A stretch of 13,556 bases of DNA from contig WELB01000011.1 in assembly GCA_009602725.1 (NCBI GenBank), positions 268,198 through 281,753 of the forward strand, read 5' to 3'. This document shows, one piece after another, positions 9,301 through 13,556 of the stretch. The notes beneath the pieces are model-generated. The model worked only from the letters and a program-made list of their open reading frames with translations. It made no database searches and was not told the DNA's origin. Origin of the DNA: Spirogloea muscicola. Lineage: Eukaryota; Streptophyta; Zygnematophyceae; Spirogloeales; Spirogloeaceae. A program made the translations under genes and the position numbers. How positions within the stretch are numbered: position 1 is the stretch's first letter; every line of letters begins with the position of its first letter.

Positions 9301-12300
9301 AGAAGATAGAGCTCCACCAACGACGACTAGGCTTGGCATTTCCTCCTTGTTGATATCTGGCCTGCCTCTAGCTGTGAATCGGCCGACGGACATTCTTTTA
9401 TTGCATACTTCATACGCTCTTATCTGCAAGAAAGCTTTTCTATTGCAAAAGCAGGCATGAAGCTGTGATATTACTACTCTCTGAAAGAAGAAATTAGATC
9501 CCCAGCGTTGACTGATTTTCCACCACTGCTTCCTGGCAGATGGAGTAAAGTCTTGTAAAACGACGAATATGTTGAGGGAGACTTCAAGTGTCATGCATAT
9601 GATTGACAGCAAGGTCATGAAAATGCGAGTAGTTCCTGCCTTGCTACCATGAACGACTACGCGGAAGTTCTGGTGCGAGCTCTTGTACAGCTGGTCCAGC
9701 TTCTCACGCCATGTCGCATTCTCCATTTGGTGGTTCGCCTCTGAGAACACTACCTTGCCTGCACAAGAACATTGCATCTCCACTATCAGTTGCTCACCCT
9801 AGAGCACAATTTGCAACAGCATGGCGCAGAAGCAAGTCCGTACGTGTGAGCGGCTGCTGACAGGCTGAGCAATGACAAGCTAGCTTGACAACCTGGACAT
9901 GTTGATCAAGGAGGCCATGCCCAAGGAGTAAAACTCCTGCTATCACTGTCACTGCAATGTCCTTGTCAAAGCTACAGCTCAACTGGCACTGAAAGCTTCT
10001 CCACAGAGAAGCCCTTCTCGCAACAAAGGGGACGTGCACAGCCACCATCCAAATACTCTCAGCGTTTTGCGATCAGTCTAAGCACCTAGAGTCTTGTAGA
10101 TGTCGTCACACTGGTCCAAAGTATAGCTCTTGACGGCCAAGGCAGCCGCCAGCATGCCGCCAGTAGAGGTGCCGCAGATCAGGTCGAACATCTCGTACAT
10201 CTTGCGGCCAGTGCCCGCCTCCAGCCGCCGCAGCATCTGCACGGTTACCATGCCGCGCATCCCGCCGCCGTCCATGCACAGCACGCGCACGCCCTGCTGC
10301 CCGATCCGCCGCCCACCGACAGCCTTCCGCAGATACTCGTTTTCTCCTGTTATGGCACAAGACCAGTCGCCGAGGAGTTCAAGAAGCTGCAGCAAGCCTC
10401 TAAACTCAACCATGCGGCTTCAGTCGTGCGTTGTGGGCAGATATCAAGTTGGAAGAGGTTCATTCGTGCTTACTTATTAAGCAACCGAGCCCAAGAGCAA
10501 CGGACTGACAGTGATGGTCGAGCAGCCATAGTTGACACTGTGCATTGCTACAGCAAGGTTGATCTGAGAGGGATGGAGGCACGTTGTGCTTGCCTAAGAT
10601 GGCCAGAGCCCTGGCGGCTGCTCGAGCAATACCCAGAGAACAAAGTTCCTTCTCCCTGGGCTCACGCCTGGCGCCTTCAGACGTTGCCAGCTGGAGGAGG
10701 AGGTCCCTCAGGCCCTTGGCAGCGACCAGCGCCTGCCGGTTCTCAAAACAGAAGCCCAAGTTGCCCAGTGCCTCCAGTGCCTCCTTCTGAACCTGAGACG
10801 ACAGATTGGTTCAGATGCAGGACTCAAGGCCAGGTCGCAGGAGAATCTCAACTAGGACTTCCATGTGTGACTGCACTCTTTGACTGGGCTAACGACCTTT
10901 ATTGAACGGCAGTGATGCATGCATGCCCATGGCAAGCAACACCTGCAAGTCCTGCATTGCATGCAAGCAGAGACTGGGCTACTTGAGAACTAAGCGAAGT
11001 GAAATCCAAGGGGGTCGCAGTACCAAAGCATGTGTGCAGTGCAAAGTCAATGTCTGAGCCTCCAAAACCCCAGAAAACCCCAGAGCCCGAACCTCTCCTC
11101 TGCACTTACCAGCCCGTGAGCATGGGCGCAGAGCTCCTGGAGCCTGGTGACGGTGTCACTGGTGCAGATGCGGCCCGCCATGGCGTCCGACGAGAATGCA
11201 AGGTTGGCAACCAGGCGGAGCACGCTGACGAGGATGTGCGGCTCCGTAGATGTGAGCAGTACCCGGATGGCCCGCAGAACGTCAGCTCGCATGAGCCGCA
11301 GGACCACCGTCGGGTCCATAGCCAATGCTGACAGCGCCAGGCACGCTTGCTCCACCTACAGCAATCAGCAGATCGTAATCCCTCAAGGTCCGACTTTGTT
11401 CAACAGAACACACACCTCGCCACTCTAGAAATATTATTTTCATGACTCTAAGCTGGTGCAGAATGGAAATGCAACCGCCTCTTGGCTTATTTGTAACGCT
11501 TGCTACTATGGCGTACGTGCCAAGCGGCTGTGCGTGACAGCAAAGCCTGTTGCTTTTGTACACAATGAAGTGGTGCTGACCTCAAATTACACGTCATACT
11601 AACCCTGAAACATAAGATCCCACCATTAGGAAAAGCCTATGCTTTAGCATTATACCAACCTAAGTACATACACTGGTCTGTATGTAAGGAAGACATAGAC
11701 AAATATTGATCAAATAATACTGCGCAAGTGCGTACCACGTGCTGGCTTTCGCTGAGGACCATGCTGATGAGTTGGCGGACAGCTCCCTCGTCCTTGCCAA
11801 TGGCGGTGCAATTGGTTGGATCTTCAGCAATTTTGGCCAGCGCAGATGCCAGGAGCGGGTGCCGGCAGGACGAGTACCGGAAGATCAGTGCGAAAAAAGC
11901 ACTGAGCTTGTGCTTTGAGGCGACGAAGTAGGATGTCGTGGCCTCCGACTGCCATGCAGAAAGCAGCTACCCTTAAGTCTTGCAAACCTGAAAGCTGATG
12001 TCTACACCTCCAGGGTGGTCACAAGTAGCATTCTTAGATGAGAGGGCTAGCTGAATATGCCAGCGTCTGAAAGAAATGCCTCCTATTTGACTAGGAGGCC
12101 AACAATCAGTGCCTTACCTCGATCTGAACGACGACGGACGTAAGGTCAATATTGCTCTCAATGCGAACGTTGGCGAGCGACAGATACCGCAGGCTGGTGC
12201 ACGGAAGAATCTCCGGAAAGAACTCGAGCGGGTTGCCAAACAGTCGCAGGTCAGTCAGCTGCTTCATTTCTCTGCCATCAGCAAGAAGATACAGAGCCAG

Positions 12301-13268
12301 TGCAAGAAGCAACCCGGATCAGTAGAATACACAGGGTTTTCTACACCAGATACCACAGCTGGATATTGTGGGCTCTGTCAAAAAGCACTGCCACTTACCG
12401 AAAGTCGAGGAGCGGCCTCACCAACTTGTTGTGCTCTAGGTTGAGCTCCGCCAGGCTGGTGCACTGCCTCAGCTCCACTGCGGCACTGGCCCCCAAGCAG
12501 TAAGTCGTGCTGATATATCTGGCCTCTGGATTTGGACGCTTGTCAATCAACCCAGGCCCCGTAATTTCTTACTAGGATATATACATCCTGTAATCGATCG
12601 ATCACGTTAACATTAAACTACAATGTCCTACACGGCTGATGCTATTCTCGTTTCTGCCACTGCCTGGGGCTCAGGTGAGCGAAGACGGGCTTAAGCACTC
12701 ACGCGGCACGGCGCTGAGGACGTTGTGGTCCGCCTTGAGCACGCGGAGGCGGGACAAGGACCCCAGCTCCGCAGGTAACACCGACAGCCGGTTGTGGTCG
12801 AGCTGCAAGATCTCAAGCATTGGGCAACACACGAGCTCGCCCGGGAGGACCTGGGCACAGCAACAAGCGATTTATCATATCATCAATTGAAATCATAATC
12901 GCCGCGACCACCACTACTTAGCATGGACCGTCAATGTAGCACTTCGCGTGAGTCGGGTTACGATGCATCCATGCTGCCATGCCTTTCTGAGCACCTTCTT
13001 TGGAGCAAATGGCCACAGACAGCATGCTACTAGCAGACCCCTGTCAGCAGGCCCATCCGACTGCACAACTGCTATTATGTAAATGACGACTTTGCTGCTA
13101 TACAGAGGGCTTTGGAGCAGACGACAAAAGCGTGGACTATTAGAAGGTCTTCGGAGGCCTCACCGAGAGGCCACAGTTTCCCAGGATGAGCGTGGTAAGC
13201 TGGCGGCCATTCTGGGCGTACCCAAGGAGCTCCTCTGTGACCGTCGCCTTCTCCGGGCCGCCGGCTGC

Positions 13269-13312
<44 letters not shown>

Positions 13313-13556
13313 GGTGGTGGCCAAAGTCTGCTCAGGCGGTGCTGCTGCTACTGACCGCCGTCGTTGCCGCCGCCGCCGCCAACGTCGGTGATGCCGGGGT
13401 GCGCGCGAGCCTCGAAGACCGGGTCATCTTCGGCGTCGTGCGCTGCGGCCCTCCGCCCGGAGCGACGCTTGTCGTAGAGATTGGTGACCGAGTACGCGCG
13501 GCCACGCCGCGCTTCTCGCAGCGAGACGCTGGCTGGTGCGGCGCCGCCTGCCGCTG
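4983..13556 (-). CDS. PLA1: Phospholipase A I-like protein: LRR + ARM-like + patatin (about 20 exons)
   Basis: Seen, in gene order: exons 13556-13356 (uncertain), 13264 or 13327-13164, 12850-12703, 12477-12399, 12271-12118, 11948-11736, 11355-11110, 10792-10594, 10346-10086, 9758-9640, 9227-9066, 8836-8632, 8506-8370, 8231-8087, 7824-7636, 7320-6588, 6314-6080 (or 6071), 5764 (or 5753)-5676, 5495-5435, 5389-4983. Phases agree at all junctions except the first and the one at 6080/5764. About 1,360 residues are visible, against about 1,310 for Arabidopsis PLA I. Known: plant PLA I is a plastid-associated patatin-type acyl hydrolase acting on phospho- and galactolipids, linked to basal jasmonate. 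Family-typical stretches include MDGGG, FDLICGTSTGGML, FVFRNYQYP, SAAPYYLDDFS, WRYLDTGQVLIES, YFRFNPVDDRC and MVGAWRD. The lipase motifs are intact, so activity is plausible. Substrate and location here are inference. Three introns are GC-AG. No start ATG was identified. Confidence 0.92.
5390..5434 (-). other. Very short intron (45 nt, or 57 nt with an alternative donor)
   Basis: Donor G|GTGAAC at 5434, acceptor TTCTAG at 5396-5391, phase 1 to 2, giving Lys-Asp-Arg-Gln-Leu. A second phase-1 donor, G|GTCTTT at 5446, would give 57 nt and drop four residues. Reading through in frame meets a TAG, so splicing here (or a sequence error) is needed for the C-terminal ~134 residues. Confidence 0.6.
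6588..7320 (-). other. Ser/Pro/Gly-rich linker exon (exon 16)
   Basis: The largest exon (733 nt). It begins with the conserved DESPQAEGPVLGWRRRVLLVE (plants: LGWRRxVLLME), continues WLEELCTREGIAFDVHRGS, then about 150 residues of low-complexity sequence rich in Ser, Pro, Gly and Ala with several Ser-Pro and Thr-Pro pairs (PASPKLPP, LPASPQL, APTPP) and a patch GSFGSGLGVGIRLGLG. It ends with conserved VKLQDRLQASAHLGVVHLAL. Plant PLA I has a similarly disordered Ser/Pro linker here, including the short block LLSLDG. Ser/Thr-Pro sites suggest possible proline-directed phosphorylation; that is inference. Confidence 0.85.
7636..8231 (-). other. End of patatin domain (exons 14-15)
   Basis: Exon 14 (8231-8087) starts PRGGKSGWRYLDTGQVLIES, continues CSIERAEEAFDTFMPM and ends YFRFNP. 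Exon 15 (7824-7636) continues VDDRCSMELDATDPLEWAKL and then a helix ending in an acidic segment YSEGEAKDTELTGDG. The FRFNP|VDDRC junction splits a highly conserved string at phase 1. The exon 14 start could be 12 bases later (AAG|AGC, phase 0), but CAG|CCC is the better acceptor. Confidence 0.86.
8370..8836 (-). other. Patatin domain, second part with catalytic Asp (exons 12-13)
   Basis: Exon 12 (8836-8632) carries YPPGTVETPLWPP, a variable loop, KAAFVGSCKYKLWEAIRA and SAAPYYLDDF. Exon 13 (8506-8370) carries MRWQDGAIVANNP, LLWPDLLIDCVVSLGCG and NVPTK. The Asp of QDGA (codon 8487-8489) aligns with the patatin dyad Asp of the DGA/DGG motif. The variable loop before KAAFVG is Pro/Ala-rich and unlike the Ser/Thr-rich plant loop. 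The two exons are joined by a GC-AG intron. Confidence 0.88.
8507..8631 (-). other. GC-AG intron between patatin exons 12 and 13
   Basis: Reading the - strand, exon 12 ends TCAAGAG and is followed by GCAAGT (donor AG|GCAAGT at 8631); the acceptor is ACCAG ending at 8507. Phase 1 joins to give a Gly between DDFSR and AMRWQDGA. No phase-compatible GT donor is present near the end of the conserved DDFS segment. Confidence 0.75.
9066..9227 (-). other. Patatin domain, middle part (exon 11)
   Basis: A 54-codon, phase 0/0 exon: HNAEEFERLLQEMC, then GGDLLIKSAIKGCPKVFAVS, TLVSV and FVFRNYQ. This is the part of PLA I-type patatins between the nucleophile elbow and the YP-x-GT loop. Its upstream junction (GSK|HNAEEF) needs a GC donor. 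Confidence 0.88.
9228..9639 (-). other. Probable GC-AG intron between exons 10 and 11
   Basis: Exon 10 ends VVVHGSK, AAG|GCAGGA at 9639; the acceptor CATCGCAG ends at 9228. Phase 0 to 0 and the conserved string HGSK-H-x-A-x-x-FERLL support it. The only nearby GT (four bases upstream of GSK) breaks the frame. The donor departs from the GCAAGT consensus, so this is the least certain of the four GC introns. The 412-base intron holds nothing else I recognise. Confidence 0.65.
9640..10346 (-). other. Patatin domain, first part: oxyanion hole and nucleophile elbow (exons 9-10)
   Basis: Exon 9 (10346-10086): ENEYLRKAVGGRRIGQQG, VRVLCM, then DGGGMRG at 10272-10252 (oxyanion hole) and FDLICGTSTGGML with the nucleophile Ser codon at 10167-10165 in G-T-S-T-G, ending LDQCDDIYKTLG. 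Exon 10 (9758-9640): KVVFSEANHQ, then NATWREKLDQLYKSSHQNF and RVVVHGSK. With the Asp at 8489-8487 this gives an intact Ser-Asp dyad. Phase 1 across the exon 9/10 intron recreates the Gly of TLGKVVF. Confidence 0.93.
10347..10593 (-). other. GC-AG intron between exons 8 and 9
   Basis: Exon 8 ends ARALAIL with G left over, followed by GCAAGC (donor at 10593). The acceptor ATAACAG ends at 10347. Joining gives ALAILG-ENEYLRKAV, matching the plant string ALAILGENE. A GT a few codons later is in the wrong phase. Confidence 0.75.
10594..11948 (-). other. Armadillo-like block of the PLA I-like protein (exons 6-8)
   Basis: Exon 6 (11948-11736): SEATTSYFVASKHKLSAFFA, SSCRHPLLASALAKI and GAVRQLISMVLSESQHV. 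Exon 7 (11355-11110): VEQACLALSALAMDP, VLRLVANLAFSSD and LQELCAHAHGL. Exon 8 (10792-10594): VQKEALEALGNLGFCFENRQ, then ARAAARALAIL. These are degenerate ARM units (LASALAKI, ACLALSALA, ANLAF, ALGNLGF) in the same order as the plant protein. Likely protein-protein contact or domain spacing; partner unknown. Confidence 0.87.
12118..13264 (-). other. Leucine-rich repeat block of the PLA I-like protein (exons 2-5)
   Basis: Five to six LRRs of about 22-24 residues: LTTLILGNCGLSVLPGEL, LEILQLDHNRLSVLPAEL, LRVLKADHNVLSAVPLEL, LAELNLEHNKLVRPLLDF, LTDLRLFGNPLEFFPEIL and a last LRYLSLANVRI, closing with SVVVQIE. LEHNKL, FGNPLEF and the VQIE end are typical of plant PLA I. Exons 2 (to 13164), 3 (12850-12703), 4 (12477-12399) and 5 (12271-12118) join in phase, with introns falling inside repeats. 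Exon 2 has no in-frame ATG, so the protein continues upstream. Confidence 0.87.
13265..13310. repeat. (GCC/GGC)n trinucleotide tract
   Basis: About thirteen uninterrupted GCC units (13272-13310, + strand); a second short GCC run lies at 13368-13380. On the gene strand, in the frame of exon 2, the long tract would encode polyglycine. If exon 2 starts at 13264 after CCGCAG, the tract is intronic instead. The tract is GC-rich and liable to slippage and assembly error. Confidence 0.85.
13356..13556 (-). CDS. Probable 5'-most visible exon of the PLA I-like gene (partial)
   Basis: One - strand frame is open from the right edge to a TAG at about 13350 and reads like protein: RGRAYSVTNLYDKRRSGRR, then HDAEDDPVFEARAHPGITDV and a Gly/Asn/Asp-rich end. 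A donor G|GTCAGT at 13355 leaves phase 1, which fits an acceptor at 13265 (91-nt intron) or 13328 (a 28-nt gap, too short for an intron). I recognise no domain here; plant PLA I N-termini are also variable and charged. No ATG in frame, so the start lies outside the window, or this is not coding. The other two frames here are Arg/Thr/Ala low-complexity and less convincing. Confidence 0.45.

Noticed and set aside
12590-12605. Short ATCGATCGATC palindromic run
   Set aside because: Simple tandem ATCG units inside an intron; too short to be a meaningful element.

Overview
The window is nuclear DNA from a eukaryotic photosynthetic organism, most likely a green alga. Both genes are split by many short spliceosomal introns. 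Exons are GC-rich with strong third-position G/C, while introns and UTRs are closer to even composition. The two recognisable proteins are plant-lineage families, and each transcript has a TGTAA pentamer downstream of its stop codon, the usual chlorophyte poly(A) signal. A streptophyte alga cannot be excluded. No bacterial genes, transposons, CRISPR arrays, tRNAs or rRNAs were seen.

Left part, + strand (1-4037, cut by the left edge): the C-terminal ~585 residues of an ARABIDILLO-type armadillo-repeat protein (plant F-box/LRR/ARM family) in 11 exons. The N-terminal F-box and leucine-rich part would lie off the left edge. The 3'UTR is about 0.8 kb, ending at a TGTAA at 4819.

Right part, - strand (13556 down to 4983, cut by the right edge or very near its 5' end): a homologue of plant phospholipase A I (Arabidopsis PLA1: LRR, then ARM-like, then patatin). 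About 20 exons encode, in order: a low-complexity N-terminus; 5-6 leucine-rich repeats; an armadillo-like block; a patatin lipase domain with the DGGGMRG oxyanion motif, GTSTG nucleophile motif and QDGA catalytic Asp; a Ser/Pro/Gly-rich linker; and a plant PLA I-type C-terminal module. The 3'UTR is short (TGTAA at 4919).

The genes are convergent, with predicted 3' ends roughly 50-100 bases apart. Both encode LRR+ARM proteins, but no shared pathway is shown by the sequence. Odd points are four GC-AG introns among about 29, one junction where exon phases do not match with the best splice sites, a 45-57 nt intron, and a (GGC)n tract at an unresolved 5' junction. Introns longer than 300 bases (2902-3361, 5765-6079, 7321-7635, 9228-9639, 9759-10085, 10793-11109, 11356-11735, 12851-13163) were scanned by eye and hold nothing I can name. 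I see no clearly new biological system; the most interesting items are the splice-site usage, the doubtful junction, and the possible presence and adjacency of these two plant families in an alga.
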